A stretch of DNA of 64,000 nucleotides from an uncultured Sphingomonas sp. (GCF_936927845.1 NZ_CAKZHV010000031.1:43556-107555), one strand, 5' to 3'; counted from the stretch's first letter, positions 1-9,128 are shown. Notes: a model not told the origin generated them from the sequence alone. Numbers and translations: made by a program.

Positions 1-37
1 GTCGCTGATCATCGACACCCTCAAGCTGGGCCGCTGA
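1..37 (+). CDS. flgC: FlgC C-terminal end (partial), flagellar proximal rod protein
   Basis: Only the last eleven codons and a TGA stop are in the window, read from base 2 (SLIIDTLKLGR). The short hydrophobic/basic tail resembles the end of the C-terminal rod helix of FlgC. The position, two bases before the flgD start, fits the usual flgB-flgC-flgD order. The identification rests mainly on synteny because the body of the gene is outside the window. Confidence 0.55.
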   Translation, partial: SLIIDTLKLGR

Positions 38-39
38 GC

Positions 40-705
40 ATGACCACGATCACCGGCACCGCCGGCACCAACGCGGCGACCACCGCCAATACCGCGCTCA
101 CCGGCGCGAAGACCACGCTGGGTCAGAGCGATTTCCTGAAGCTGATGACCGCGCAGATGAAGAACCAGGATCCGTTCAATCCGGTCGACAACACGCAGAT
201 GATCGCGCAGATGGCGCAATTCTCCTCGCTCGCCGGCATCACCGAGATGTCGACGACCTTGAAGGCGATCAGCGACAAGCTGGGTGCGACCACCACCGCC
301 GACGCGGTGAGCTACATCGGCAAAACCGTGCTGACGCCGGGCACCACTGCCTATGCGCGCACGTCAGGCGGGGTCGCGGGCGCGATCGAGCTGGGCGGGG
401 CGGCGAGCGAGGTCGGCGTCACGATCACCGACGCGAACGGCATGGTGCTGAAGAACCTGTCGCTGGGCGCACAGACCGGCGGGACCGTTTCCTACGACTG
501 GAACGGCAAGACCGACGCCGGCGAGGATGCGGGCGCCGGTCCCTTCACCGTCAGCGTGGCGGCGTCGAACGACGGGCAGTTCGTATCGGCGACCAACCTC
601 GTGTGGGCGCCGGTCCAGTCCGTGTCCACCGCCACCGGCCAGACGATGCTGACCGCACCCGGCCTCGGTGAAATCCCCGCCAGCGCCGTTCGCCAGATCG
701 GCTGA
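40..705 (+). CDS. flgD: Flagellar hook assembly (capping) protein FlgD
   Basis: The 221-residue protein acts as the scaffold cap on which hook subunits polymerise; it is exported by the flagellar type III system and is absent from the finished flagellum. The N-terminal signature is clear at about residues 27-54: LGQSDFLKLMTAQMKNQDP followed by NPVDNTQM. The C-terminal half carries FlgD Ig-like/tudor features such as YDWNGKTDAG. The N-terminus is rich in Thr/Ala/Gly with no Sec signal, as expected for a type III substrate. The ATG lies two bases after the flgC stop, so translation is probably coupled. Confidence 0.95.
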   Translation: MTTITGTAGTNAATTANTALTGAKTTLGQSDFLKLMTAQMKNQDPFNPVDNTQMIAQMAQFSSLAGITEMSTTLKAISDKLGATTTADAVSYIGKTVLTPGTTAYARTSGGVAGAIELGGAASEVGVTITDANGMVLKNLSLGAQTGGTVSYDWNGKTDAGEDAGAGPFTVSVAASNDGQFVSATNLVWAPVQSVSTATGQTMLTAPGLGEIPASAVRQIG

Positions 706-751
706 CTTCTCCCCAAACGCCCGTTTTCACCCCTTTCTCGGAGTTACGCTC

Positions 752-1999
752 ATGTCCTTTTACACCTCGCTCTCGGGTCTCCAGGCCGCGCAGACCGATC
801 TGTCGACGATCAGCCACAACCTCGCCAATGTCTCGACCAACGGCTTCAAGAAGTCGCGCAGCGAGTTCGCGGACGTGATGGCGTCGAACTTCACCTCCGA
901 TCCGCGCCGCATGGTTGGCTCGGGCGCGGTGCTGCAGCAGAACCGCCAGCAGTTCAGCGAGGGCAGCCTGCTGACGACGGGCAATTTGCTCGATCTGACG
1001 GTGGCGGGAGACGGTTTCTTCGCGGTGCGCATGCCCAATGCGGTCGGGACGCAGGCTTATACGCGCAACGGTTCGTTCTCGGTCGATCCCAACCGCTTCA
1101 TCACCGACTCGCAGGGCAGCCGGTTGCAGGCGTACGCGGTCGAAACCGACGGCACCGTGCCCGCCAACAGCAAGGTCGGCGACGTGCGCATCCCGCTGAA
1201 CAGCGGCGAGGCGGTCGCGACCGGTTCGGTGACGCTGCAGATGAAGCTGAACGCCGCCGCGACGCAGATCGCGGGCAATTTCAACGCCGCCGACGCGTCC
1301 ACCTATAACACCGCGACCAGCACCTCGATCATCGATGCGGCCGGGAACACGACCACGCTGACCAATTATTTCGTCAAGGATGCGGTCGCCGATGCGTCGG
1401 GTGCGACCTCGTGGACGATGTACAGCTATGCCGCGGGCGCGCCGCTCAACAACGGGCAGGGCACCAAGGTGACGTTCGACGGCGACGGCAACATGACCGC
1501 GCCGAGCGGTGCGATCTCGCTCTCCACCGCGGCCGGTGGTGCAGGAACCGCGCAGCAGACGATCTCGTTCGACCTGACCGGCAGCACCGCCGCCAAGCAG
1601 CCCTTCGCGGTCGTGTCGCGCAGCCAGGACGGGAAGGCCAAGGGCGAATTCTCGGGCGTCGCGGTCGATGAATCGGGCATCATCACCGCCAGCTACTCGA
1701 ACGGTGATACCGTGAAGCTCGGCAAGGTCGCGCTGGCGAACTTCGTCAATCCGACGGGTTTGAAGCAGAACGGCGGCAATTACTGGACCACCACCGGCCT
1801 GTCGGGACAGGCGACGATGGGCACGTCGAACGAGAACGGCTTCGGCAAGCTGATGTCGGGGACGATCGAGGGATCGAACGTCGACATCACCGAGGAGCTG
1901 GTCAATCTGATCGCGGCGCAGCGCAACTTCCAGGCGAACTCGAAGGCGCTCGATACCGCGAGCCAGATCTCGCAGACCATCTTCAACATTCGCGCGTAA
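752..1999 (+). CDS. flgE: Flagellar hook protein FlgE
   Basis: The 415-residue protein forms the hook, the universal joint outside the outer membrane. It begins MSFYTSLSGLQAAQTDLSTI with the rod/hook motif ISHNLANVSTNGFKKSR, and ends with the family's C-terminal helix (NLIAAQRNFQANSKALDTAS). The frame is open 84 bases further upstream, but those codons precede any conserved sequence. The ATG at 752 has a nearby CGGAG, so it was taken as the start. The central residues (about 150-330) are the variable surface domains. It follows flgD with a 46-base gap. Confidence 0.95.
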   Translation: MSFYTSLSGLQAAQTDLSTISHNLANVSTNGFKKSRSEFADVMASNFTSDPRRMVGSGAVLQQNRQQFSEGSLLTTGNLLDLTVAGDGFFAVRMPNAVGTQAYTRNGSFSVDPNRFITDSQGSRLQAYAVETDGTVPANSKVGDVRIPLNSGEAVATGSVTLQMKLNAAATQIAGNFNAADASTYNTATSTSIIDAAGNTTTLTNYFVKDAVADASGATSWTMYSYAAGAPLNNGQGTKVTFDGDGNMTAPSGAISLSTAAGGAGTAQQTISFDLTGSTAAKQPFAVVSRSQDGKAKGEFSGVAVDESGIITASYSNGDTVKLGKVALANFVNPTGLKQNGGNYWTTTGLSGQATMGTSNENGFGKLMSGTIEGSNVDITEELVNLIAAQRNFQANSKALDTASQISQTIFNIRA

Positions 2000-2037
2000 T
2001 CGAGCCGGGCCAAAAACAAGGATTGGGAGCAGGATAG

Positions 2038-2790
2038 GTGGACAAGCTCGTCTATACCGCGGCGACCGGCTTGCGCGCGCAGATGGCGGCGCAGGCGGCG
2101 ATCGCCAACAACATGGCGAACGCGTCCACCACCGGCTTTCGCGCCGACCGCGTCGTGTTCGACCGGATCACGCTGTCGGACGGCACCTCCGCGCTGTCGG
2201 CGCGCCAGCCGACCGCGGAGGAGGTGACCGACGCCGACCGGACGCCCGGCACCATCAATCAGACCGGGCGCAACCTGGACGTCGCGCTGACCGGCAATGA
2301 TAGCTGGCTGGCGGTGCAGGCGGCGGACGGCAGCGAGGCGTACACGCGCCGCGGCGACCTGTCGGTCACGCAATCGGGCACGCTGCAGACCGGCGACGGG
2401 TTCCTGGTGATGGGGCAATCGGGTCCGATCACGATCCCGCCGTACCAGTCGCTCTCGATCGCGGGCGACGGCTCGATCTCGATCGTCCCGCTCGGCGCCG
2501 CGGCGACCGAGACGACGGTCATCGACAAGATCAAGCTCGTCTCCGACAAGGGGTCGACCACGGTGAAGGGGCTCGACAACCTCCTCCACGTCAAGGGCGG
2601 GGGCAACCTGCCCGAGAATCTGGATGCCAAGCTCGCCTCGGGCGCGCTCGAGGGATCGAACGTCGACATGACGCAGGCGCTGGTCGACATGATCGAGAAC
2701 CAGCGCAGCTACGAAGTGCAAGCCAACCTGCTGAAAGAAGCCAAGTCGATGGACGAATCGAGCGCGTCGCTGATGCGGCTGCCGAGCTAG
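2038..2790 (+). CDS. flgF: Flagellar proximal rod protein FlgF
   Basis: The 250-residue rod protein starts at GTG (DKLVYTAATGLRAQMAAQ), about seven bases after GGGAGCAGG, a good ribosome site. It has the N-terminal NNMANASTTGFRADR motif and the C-terminal GSNVDMTQALVDMIENQRSY segment shared by rod, hook and HAP proteins. Its length and its place between flgE and flgG fit FlgF rather than FlgG. The rod passes through the periplasm and connects the MS ring to the hook. Confidence 0.93.
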   Translation: MDKLVYTAATGLRAQMAAQAAIANNMANASTTGFRADRVVFDRITLSDGTSALSARQPTAEEVTDADRTPGTINQTGRNLDVALTGNDSWLAVQAADGSEAYTRRGDLSVTQSGTLQTGDGFLVMGQSGPITIPPYQSLSIAGDGSISIVPLGAAATETTVIDKIKLVSDKGSTTVKGLDNLLHVKGGGNLPENLDAKLASGALEGSNVDMTQALVDMIENQRSYEVQANLLKEAKSMDESSASLMRLPS

Positions 2791-2851
2791 CGCCCAGGCT
2801 CGCTGATCCACCTGCCCACCGCCCACGAACCAAACGAACAGGAACCCGCCC

Positions 2852-3640
2852 ATGACCACCGCCGCCATGCACATCGCGCGCACCGGGCTTGACGCCCAGG
2901 ACATGCGGATGCGCGTCATCTCGAACAACCTCGCGAACGTGAACACGACGGGGTACAAGCGCGACCGCGCGGCGTTCGAGACATTGTCGTACCAGGTCGT
3001 GACCGCGGCGGGTGCGGCGTCGAGTTCGGAGAGCAAGTACGCGACGGGCCTGAATCTGGGCACCGGTGTGCGCGTGCAGGGCACCGCGCGGATGGATACG
3101 CAGGGCGCGACGCAGCAGACGGGCAATTCGCTCGACATGATGCTCGACGGCGACGGTTACTTTCAGGTGCAATTGCCGGGCGGTGAGCTGGGCTACACGC
3201 GCGCGGGCAATTTCTCGCGCAGCCCTGAGGGCCAGTTGATCACCAGCGAGGGCTATCAGGTGATGCCCGGGATCACCATTCCGCCCAATGCGACGCAGGT
3301 GACGATCGGCTTGGACGGTACCGTGTCGGCGACCGTGCCGGGGCAGACCGAGGCGCAGAACCTAGGCCAGATCCAGGTCGCCAGCTTCCCCAACGCGGCG
3401 GGCTTGCAGAGCACCGGCGACAATTATCTTCGCGAAACCGCGTCGTCGGGTGCCGCCAATCTCGGCATCGCGGGCGAGGACGGGCGCGGCAAGGTGCGCC
3501 AGGGCGCGCTCGAAGCGTCAAACGTCAACGTGGTCGAGGAACTGGTCGACATGATCGAGACGCAGCGCGCGTACGAGGTCAATTCCAAGATGATCTCGGC
3601 CACCGACGAGATGCTCAAGTACGTGAACCAGAATATCTGA
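2852..3640 (+). CDS. flgG: Flagellar distal rod protein FlgG
   Basis: The 262-residue protein has the usual FlgG length. The N-terminal motif is ISNNLANVNTTGYKRDRAAF, followed by QGATQQTGNSLDMMLDGDG and the C-terminal VEELVDMIETQRAYEVNSKM, all typical of FlgG. It forms the distal rod that crosses the P and L rings. Its TGA overlaps the flgH ATG by one base (TGATG), indicating translational coupling. Confidence 0.95.
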   Translation: MTTAAMHIARTGLDAQDMRMRVISNNLANVNTTGYKRDRAAFETLSYQVVTAAGAASSSESKYATGLNLGTGVRVQGTARMDTQGATQQTGNSLDMMLDGDGYFQVQLPGGELGYTRAGNFSRSPEGQLITSEGYQVMPGITIPPNATQVTIGLDGTVSATVPGQTEAQNLGQIQVASFPNAAGLQSTGDNYLRETASSGAANLGIAGEDGRGKVRQGALEASNVNVVEELVDMIETQRAYEVNSKMISATDEMLKYVNQNI

Positions 3641-4365
3641 TGGCCAGCCGTATGCCCCATTCCATATCCGCGCACTGGATCGAACTCGCGCTCGGCGCGA
3701 CCGCCGCCGCGCTCGTCGCCGCCGCCGTTGTGCCGTCCTCGGCCGACGCGAAGCTGTTCGGCGCGAAGAAGCCGCCGGAGGATTTCACCGCAGTGCGTGC
3801 GCCGATCGTGCCCGCCGCGCCGCCGCCCGCCGACGGCGCGATCTTTCACGTGTCGGACGGTTACGGCGCGCTGACCGAGGGCTGGCGCGCGCGGCGCGTC
3901 GGCGATCCGCTGACCATCGTGCTGGTGGAGCGGACCGCGGCGTCGAAGACCGCGTCGTCGAAGCTCGATTCGACCGCGGCGGGCGGGCTGACCCCGCCCG
4001 CGACCGGGCCGCTGTCGTTCATCGACCCCAATTCGATCCGCGCCAGCGGCAACCGCAACTTCAACGGCGCCGGCTCGGCCGACCAGGCCAATTCGCTGTC
4101 GGGCGAGGTCTCGGTCACGGTCGCGCAGGTGTATCCCAACGGCACGATGCTGGTGCAGGGGCAGAAACGCGTCACGCTCAATCGCGGCGACGAATATGTC
4201 CAGATCAAGGGGCTGGTGCGGATGGCGGACGTCGACATCAACAACCGCGTGCCCTCCACCCGCGTCGCCGACGCGCAGATCGCCTATACCGGCAAGGGCG
4301 ACGTCGCGCGCGCCAGCCGGCAGGGCTGGCTGTCGCGCTTCTTCGGCGTGATCTCACCGTTCTGA
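3640..4365 (+). CDS. flgH: Flagellar L-ring protein FlgH, lacking the lipoprotein cysteine
   Basis: The 241-residue protein forms the outer-membrane L-ring bushing. Family features are visible: the GDPLTIVLVE segment near residue 87, the SGEVSVTVAQVYPNGTMLVQG stretch in the middle, and the conserved end. An N-terminal hydrophobic stretch (about residues 16-36) ends in SSADA, which reads as a signal-peptidase I site. FlgH is normally a lipoprotein with a lipobox cysteine. This protein contains no cysteine at all, so it cannot be lipidated in the usual way. It is preceded by flgG (TGATG overlap) and followed by flgI. Confidence 0.93.
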   Translation: MASRMPHSISAHWIELALGATAAALVAAAVVPSSADAKLFGAKKPPEDFTAVRAPIVPAAPPPADGAIFHVSDGYGALTEGWRARRVGDPLTIVLVERTAASKTASSKLDSTAAGGLTPPATGPLSFIDPNSIRASGNRNFNGAGSADQANSLSGEVSVTVAQVYPNGTMLVQGQKRVTLNRGDEYVQIKGLVRMADVDINNRVPSTRVADAQIAYTGKGDVARASRQGWLSRFFGVISPF

Positions 4366-4391
4366 GCGGCAGCGTTAGCGCCGCGGTAACC

Positions 4392-5540
4392 ATGACCCGT
4401 CTAGGTTCGCGCATCATGACAGGCTTCATTCCCGCTCGATCGCTCATCCGCCATCTGGTCGCGGCCGCGCTGGCGCTGGTCGCGCTCGCCGCACCCGCGC
4501 AGGCCGACCGGATCAAGGACCTGGGCGGGTTTCAGGGCATCCGCTCCAACCAGTTGACCGGTTACGGCATCGTCGTCGGGCTGCCCGGGACGGGTGACGA
4601 CAACCTCGAATATACCGTGCAGTCGGTGAAGGCGGTCGCCTCGCGCTTCGGGCTGCAACTGCCCGCGGGCGTCAATCCGGGGCTGAAGAACGCCGCGGTG
4701 GTCATGATCACCGCCGATCTGCCGCCGTTCGCCAAGCCGGGACAGCGGATCGACATCACCGTCGCGTCGATGGGCAAGGCGAAGTCGCTTCGCGGCGGCA
4801 GCCTGGTGCTCGCGCCGCTGTTGGGGGCCGACGGGCAGATCTACGCGATGGCGCAGGGCAATCTCGCGGTCGGCGGGCTGGGCGCGGAGGGCAAGGACGG
4901 ATCGCAGATCGTCGTCAACGTGCCCTCGACCGGGCGCATCCCCGAAGGCGCAACGGTGGAGCGCGCGGTCGCGACCGGGTTTGCCGACACGCCGTTCCTG
5001 ACTTACAATCTCCAGCGCGCCGATTTCACCACCGCGCAGAACGTCGCCGCGGCGATCAACCGCCGGCTGGGCTTCGGCACCGCGCAGGCGATCGACGCGG
5101 TGTCGGTCGCGGTGCGCGCGCCGGTCGGCGCCGACATCCGCGCGGGGTTGATGAGCCAGATCGAGAACCTCGACGTCGCCAGTGCCGAGCCGCCCGCCAA
5201 GGTGATCGTCAACGCGCGCACCGGCACGGTCGTCATCAACTCCGCGGTGCGCGTCGGCGCGGCGGCCGTCACCCACGGCAAGCTGACCGTCCGCATCGAC
5301 GAGAACCAGCGGATCAGCCAGCCTGCACCCTTCAGCCAGGGCCAGACCGCGCTGGAGCGCAAGTCGGGTGTCGCGGTGGAGGAGGAGCGCAAGCCGATGT
5401 TCCTCATCAACCCCGGCCCCAAGCTCGCCGACGTGGTGAAGGCGGTGAACGCGATTGGCGCGAGCCCGGCCGACCTCGTCGCGATCCTGGAAGCGTTGAA
5501 GGAAGCGGGTGCACTCAAGGCGGAGCTGATCGTCCTGTGA
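4392..5540 (+). CDS. flgI: Flagellar P-ring protein FlgI
   Basis: The protein forms the periplasmic P ring around the rod. A Sec signal peptide ends AAPAQA, and the mature protein begins DRIKDLGGFQGIRSNQLTGYG, the family hallmark. The GxGD pattern (LPGTGDDNLE) and the C-terminal LADVVKAVNAIGASPADLVA are also typical. An alternative ATG at 4416 gives a 374-residue product with a compact signal peptide and may be the true start; neither start has a strong Shine-Dalgarno. The stop overlaps the flgJ GTG by four bases. Confidence 0.95.
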   Translation: MTRLGSRIMTGFIPARSLIRHLVAAALALVALAAPAQADRIKDLGGFQGIRSNQLTGYGIVVGLPGTGDDNLEYTVQSVKAVASRFGLQLPAGVNPGLKNAAVVMITADLPPFAKPGQRIDITVASMGKAKSLRGGSLVLAPLLGADGQIYAMAQGNLAVGGLGAEGKDGSQIVVNVPSTGRIPEGATVERAVATGFADTPFLTYNLQRADFTTAQNVAAAINRRLGFGTAQAIDAVSVAVRAPVGADIRAGLMSQIENLDVASAEPPAKVIVNARTGTVVINSAVRVGAAAVTHGKLTVRIDENQRISQPAPFSQGQTALERKSGVAVEEERKPMFLINPGPKLADVVKAVNAIGASPADLVAILEALKEAGALKAELIVL

Positions 5541-5878
5541 CCGATACCCCCAATATCGCGGGCGCAACCGCGTCGCTTACGCCGACCACTGCGACCAGTA
5601 CGTTCGCGCGCGCGAATACCAAGGAGAACCTCGCCAAGGCGGGGCAGCAGTTCGAATCGGTGTTCACCGGCATGATGCTGAAATCGATGCGTCAGGCGAA
5701 ACTCGCCGACCCTTTGTTCGACAGCAAGGCGCTGGACACGTTTCGCGACATGCAGGACCAGAAAACGGTGCAGGCGATGGCGGAACACACGCCACTCGGC
5801 ATCGGCCGCGCGATGACCGAGTTCCTGGGGCGCGCGCAACCGAATCTTAACGGCGGCGGTGGCACACTGCCCGAATGA
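5537..5878 (+). CDS. flgJ: Short FlgJ-type rod-binding protein
   Basis: The 113-residue protein starts at GTG in a GTGA overlap with flgI. Residues about 33-75 match the rod-binding domain of FlgJ (QQFESVFTGMMLKSMRQAKL), which caps the growing rod. The C-terminal muramidase domain of enterobacterial FlgJ is absent, as is usual in alphaproteobacteria. A separate peptidoglycan hydrolase must therefore open the wall, and none is seen in this window. The stop overlaps the flgK start (ATGA). Confidence 0.9.
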   Translation: MTDTPNIAGATASLTPTTATSTFARANTKENLAKAGQQFESVFTGMMLKSMRQAKLADPLFDSKALDTFRDMQDQKTVQAMAEHTPLGIGRAMTEFLGRAQPNLNGGGGTLPE

Positions 5879-7209
5879 GCGATCTCCTCTCCATCGGCGC
5901 CAGCGGGGTGCGCGCGTTTCAGGGCGCGCTGACGACGACGTCGGAGAATATCGCCAATGCGGGCACGGCGGGCTACGTGCGCCGCACCGCGACGATGGCC
6001 GAGGTGTCGTCGGCGGGGCTGAAGGGGATCAACGGCTACGGCGTGACCGTGACGGGCACGCAGCGCGCCGCTGACGCGATCCGATCGGCTGCGGTGCGCA
6101 GCGCGGGGGCGGACCTGTCGCGCACGCAGGCGGGCTCGGCCTGGCTGGATCGTATCCAGACCGCGCTGACCGGCGCCGACGTGTCGGGCCGGCTGACCAG
6201 TTTCTACACCTCAGCGACCGCGCTCGCCGCCGATCCGGCCTCGCTCGCGCAGCGGAGCGTGATGCTGGAGAATGCGCAGGGCGTGGCAGCCGGTTTCGCC
6301 GCCACCGGTGCTGCGCTGACGCAGGTCATGGCCGACCTCGACCAGACCGCCGACGGCGACGCGGCGACCTTGTCCAACCTCGCGGGTGCGCTCGCCAAGG
6401 TGAACGACGGGCTCGGCAAGGCGAGCGCGGGCAGCGCGGGCGCGGCGAGCCTCGCCGATCAGCGCGACCGGTTGCTCGAACAGATGAGCGCGCTGTCCGA
6501 TGTGGCGGCGAGCTTCGACGCGGCGGGCCGCGCGACCGTGAAGCTCGGCGGCGACGCCGGGCCGACGCTCGTGGCGGGCGGCAGCGCCGGGCAGGTTTCC
6601 TACGCGCGCAGTGCGCAGGGCAACGTCACCTTCACGGTGACGCGCGGCAAGGATGCGCAGACGTTCCAGCCGAGCGGCGGCTCGCTCGCCGGCATCGCCG
6701 ATGCGGCGCAGCGGATCGTCGACACGCGCGGACTGGTCGCCGACACCGCGCGCGATTTCGCCGCGGGCGTCAACGACGTGCAGGCGCAGGGCCGCGACCT
6801 GAACAACAACGCCGGCATGGCGATGTTCGCGGTCGATCCGGCCGACACCACCCGCATCACCGTCGCGATCACCGATCCCAAGCAGATCGCCGCCGCTTCG
6901 GCCGGCGGCGGCACGCGCGACGGCAGCAATCTGGCCAATCTGCAGGCGGCGCGCGCCAGCGGCGCTTACGAGGCGGGGATCACCGGGCTCGTCGCGGGTA
7001 ACGCCGCCGCGATCGCCAACCGTCAAATCGTCGGCGAGGCGCAGAATGCGATCCTCACCGGCGCGACAACGGCGCGCGACTCGGTCAGCGCGGTCAACCT
7101 GGACGACGAGGCGGTGCAACTGCTCCGCTTCCAGCAGGCATATCAGGCCTCCAGCCGCGTCATTTCAATCGCCAAGGACGTGTTCCAGTCGCTGATGGAG
7201 ATCCGCTGA
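5875..7209 (+). CDS. flgK: Flagellar hook-associated protein 1 FlgK
   Basis: The 444-residue junction protein between hook and filament. The N-terminal motif is SENIANAGTAGYVRRTATMAE. An internal ADQRDRLLEQMSAL helix is a FlgK signature, and the C-terminus is EAVQLLRFQQAYQASSRVIS. It is shorter than enterobacterial FlgK (about 550 residues) because the central variable domains are reduced. It overlaps flgJ by four bases and flgL by one base. Confidence 0.93.
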   Translation: MSDLLSIGASGVRAFQGALTTTSENIANAGTAGYVRRTATMAEVSSAGLKGINGYGVTVTGTQRAADAIRSAAVRSAGADLSRTQAGSAWLDRIQTALTGADVSGRLTSFYTSATALAADPASLAQRSVMLENAQGVAAGFAATGAALTQVMADLDQTADGDAATLSNLAGALAKVNDGLGKASAGSAGAASLADQRDRLLEQMSALSDVAASFDAAGRATVKLGGDAGPTLVAGGSAGQVSYARSAQGNVTFTVTRGKDAQTFQPSGGSLAGIADAAQRIVDTRGLVADTARDFAAGVNDVQAQGRDLNNNAGMAMFAVDPADTTRITVAITDPKQIAAASAGGGTRDGSNLANLQAARASGAYEAGITGLVAGNAAAIANRQIVGEAQNAILTGATTARDSVSAVNLDDEAVQLLRFQQAYQASSRVISIAKDVFQSLMEIR

Positions 7210-8138
7210 TGTCGGTCAGTTTCGCCGCCAGCGGATTCTACGGCCGCTCCGCCGCGTCGATGAACGCGCTGACGCAGCGCGCCGAGGCGTTGCAGACGCA
7301 GGTATCGACCGGCAAGAAGCTGCAAGCGCCGTCGGACGACGCCGTCGCCTATCAGCGACTGCAGGGTCTGCGCACCGCCGGCGCGAACGACGCGGCGTTC
7401 GGTGCCAACGTCAAGATCGCGCAGAGTGTGCTCGCGCAGGCTGATTCGACGCTGGGTTCGATCGGCGACCAGTTGCAGAAGGCAAACGAGCTCGCGGTGC
7501 AGGCCGGCAACGGCACGCTGTCCGACGACGCCAAAAAGGCGATCGCGACGCAGCTGAAGGACGTGCTGTCGAGCATCGTCGGGCTCGCCAATGCGAAGGA
7601 CGCGCGCGGTGCGCCGTTGTTCGGCGGATCGGAAGCGCTGGCGGCGGGGCAGGCGGAAACACCGGCGGTGACGCAGCTCGCGAGCGGTGCGCTCGCGTTC
7701 GCCGCGGGACAGCCGTCTGCGATCCCGATCGGCGATGGGCAGAGCGTGCAACCGAGCGTCGCCGCGCGCGACGTGCTCACCGTCAAGGGCGCGGACGGCA
7801 AGGCGGGGCGCGACCTGGGTGAAGTGCTGACGGCGATGATCGCGACGCTGGAGGCGGGCGGTACGCTGTCGAGCGACGACACCGCCGATCTGGCGACGGT
7901 CACCGCGCAGAACACGCAGGCGCAGGCCTCGGTCGGCGCGCGCGCGGTCCGCGTCGACTTGCAGGCGGCGTATTTTACGCAAGTGTCGACCGACCGCGAG
8001 GCGGCGCGTTCCGACATGGAGGACGTCGACGTCACCACCGCGATCACCGAATTGCAGAAGACGATGACGATCCTGTCGGCAACGCAGGCGAGCTTTTCCA
8101 AGCTCTCGCAGCTGTCGCTGTTCGATTACATCCGCTGA
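7209..8138 (+). CDS. flgL: Flagellar hook-associated protein 3 FlgL
   Basis: The 309-residue second junction protein is flagellin-like at both ends. The N-terminal region has ALQTQVSTGKKLQAPSDD, the flagellin/FlgL signature, and the C-terminus ends with the helix ITELQKTMTILSATQASFSK. The ATG overlaps the flgK stop (TGATG). It is the last gene of the flg block; no flagellin gene follows in this window. Confidence 0.93.
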   Translation: MSVSFAASGFYGRSAASMNALTQRAEALQTQVSTGKKLQAPSDDAVAYQRLQGLRTAGANDAAFGANVKIAQSVLAQADSTLGSIGDQLQKANELAVQAGNGTLSDDAKKAIATQLKDVLSSIVGLANAKDARGAPLFGGSEALAAGQAETPAVTQLASGALAFAAGQPSAIPIGDGQSVQPSVAARDVLTVKGADGKAGRDLGEVLTAMIATLEAGGTLSSDDTADLATVTAQNTQAQASVGARAVRVDLQAAYFTQVSTDREAARSDMEDVDVTTAITELQKTMTILSATQASFSKLSQLSLFDYIR

Positions 8139-8202
8139 TCGCCACGAACGGCAGCCGACGGGTCGTGAGCCGCGGCAAACGACGCCTCCTTTTCTCGCGC
8201 GC

Positions 8203-8236
8203 TTAACCACTTCGCTACCACCGCGCGGTTAACCAT
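8203..8236 (+). promoter_or_regulatory. Candidate CtrA half-sites upstream of motA
   Basis: The 125-base gap between flgL and motA contains TTAACCAC at 8203-8210 and TTAACCAT at 8229-8236, each preceded by a GC-rich CGCG run. TTAACCAT is the half-site recognised by the alphaproteobacterial cell-cycle regulator CtrA (full site TTAA-N7-TTAA). The 26-base spacing differs from the full site. CtrA control of motAB is therefore an inference from two half-sites. Confidence 0.4.
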
Positions 8237-8263
8237 GCGGACGAATAGCCCAGGGAATCGCGC

Positions 8264-9127
8264 ATGTTCGCCGGTATCGGCCTCGTAGTCCTCCTCGTCA
8301 TGGTGTTCGGTGGTTTCGCGATCACCGGCGGCGCGCTCGGCCCGGTGTTCGAGGCGATCCCGCACGAAATGCTGATCATCGGCGGCGCTGCCGCGGGCGC
8401 GCTCATCATCGGTAATTCCGGCAAGGAATTGAAGGCGATGGGCGGCGGGCTCGCCAAGGTGTTCAAGGGCCCGAAGTACAAGAAACAGGATTATCTCGAC
8501 GTCATCTTCCTGGTGTCGAAACTAATGAAGATGCTGCGGATGGAAGGCCCGATCGCGCTGGAGCCGCACGTCGAGGACCCGTCGTCCTCCGCCGTCTTCG
8601 CCGAATATCCGCGGCTGTTGAAGGACCACACGCTGGTCAACCTGATCGCCGACACGCTGCGCCTCGTCGTCGTGTCGTCGGGCACGCTCGACGTCCACGC
8701 GGTCGAGGAGGTGATGGACAATGCGATCAAGACGCACCACCACGAGGTGGAGGGGCCGCACACCACCTTGTCCAGCCTCGCCGACGCGCTGCCCGCGCTC
8801 GGCATCGTCGCGGCCGTGCTCGGCATCGTGAAGACGATGGGCTCGATCGACAAGCCGCCCTCGATCCTGGGCGGCATGATCGGCTCGGCGCTGGTCGGCA
8901 CGTTCATGGGCGTGCTGCTCGCCTATGGCATCGTCTCGCCGCTCGCGGGGCGGTTGAAGCAGGTGATCGACGCCGACGCCGCGATCTATCACGTGGTCAA
9001 GCAGATCATCATCGCCTCATTGCACGGCCATCCGCAGCCGCTGGTGATCGAGGCGGCGCGTTCGGGCATCCAGCACAAGAACCAGCCCGGCTTCGCCGAA
9101 GTGTTCGACGGCCTGCGCGGCAAGTAG
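8264..9127 (+). CDS. motA: Flagellar motor stator protein MotA
   Basis: The 287-residue inner-membrane protein forms the proton channel with MotB. Hydrophobic segments lie at the N-terminus (residues 2-23 and about 35-53) and in the second half (LPALGIVAAVLGIVKTMG and GSALVGTFMGVLLAYGIVSP). These hold the two conserved prolines. The cytoplasmic loop between them has the charged EEVMDNAIKTHHHEVEG stretch expected to contact FliG. CAGGGA precedes the ATG. Its stop is one base before motB. Confidence 0.96.
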   Translation: MFAGIGLVVLLVMVFGGFAITGGALGPVFEAIPHEMLIIGGAAAGALIIGNSGKELKAMGGGLAKVFKGPKYKKQDYLDVIFLVSKLMKMLRMEGPIALEPHVEDPSSSAVFAEYPRLLKDHTLVNLIADTLRLVVVSSGTLDVHAVEEVMDNAIKTHHHEVEGPHTTLSSLADALPALGIVAAVLGIVKTMGSIDKPPSILGGMIGSALVGTFMGVLLAYGIVSPLAGRLKQVIDADAAIYHVVKQIIIASLHGHPQPLVIEAARSGIQHKNQPGFAEVFDGLRGK

Positions 9128-9128
9128 G

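Noticed and set aside
1780..3138. Long minus-strand open frame across flgE-flgG.
   Set aside because: Arg/Val/Ala-biased shadow of strongly conserved plus-strand flagellar genes; no domain and no start signal.
5537..5878. Short FlgJ considered as a truncated gene missing its muramidase domain.
   Set aside because: Single-domain FlgJ is normal in alphaproteobacteria, and the gene is cleanly overlapped on both sides.
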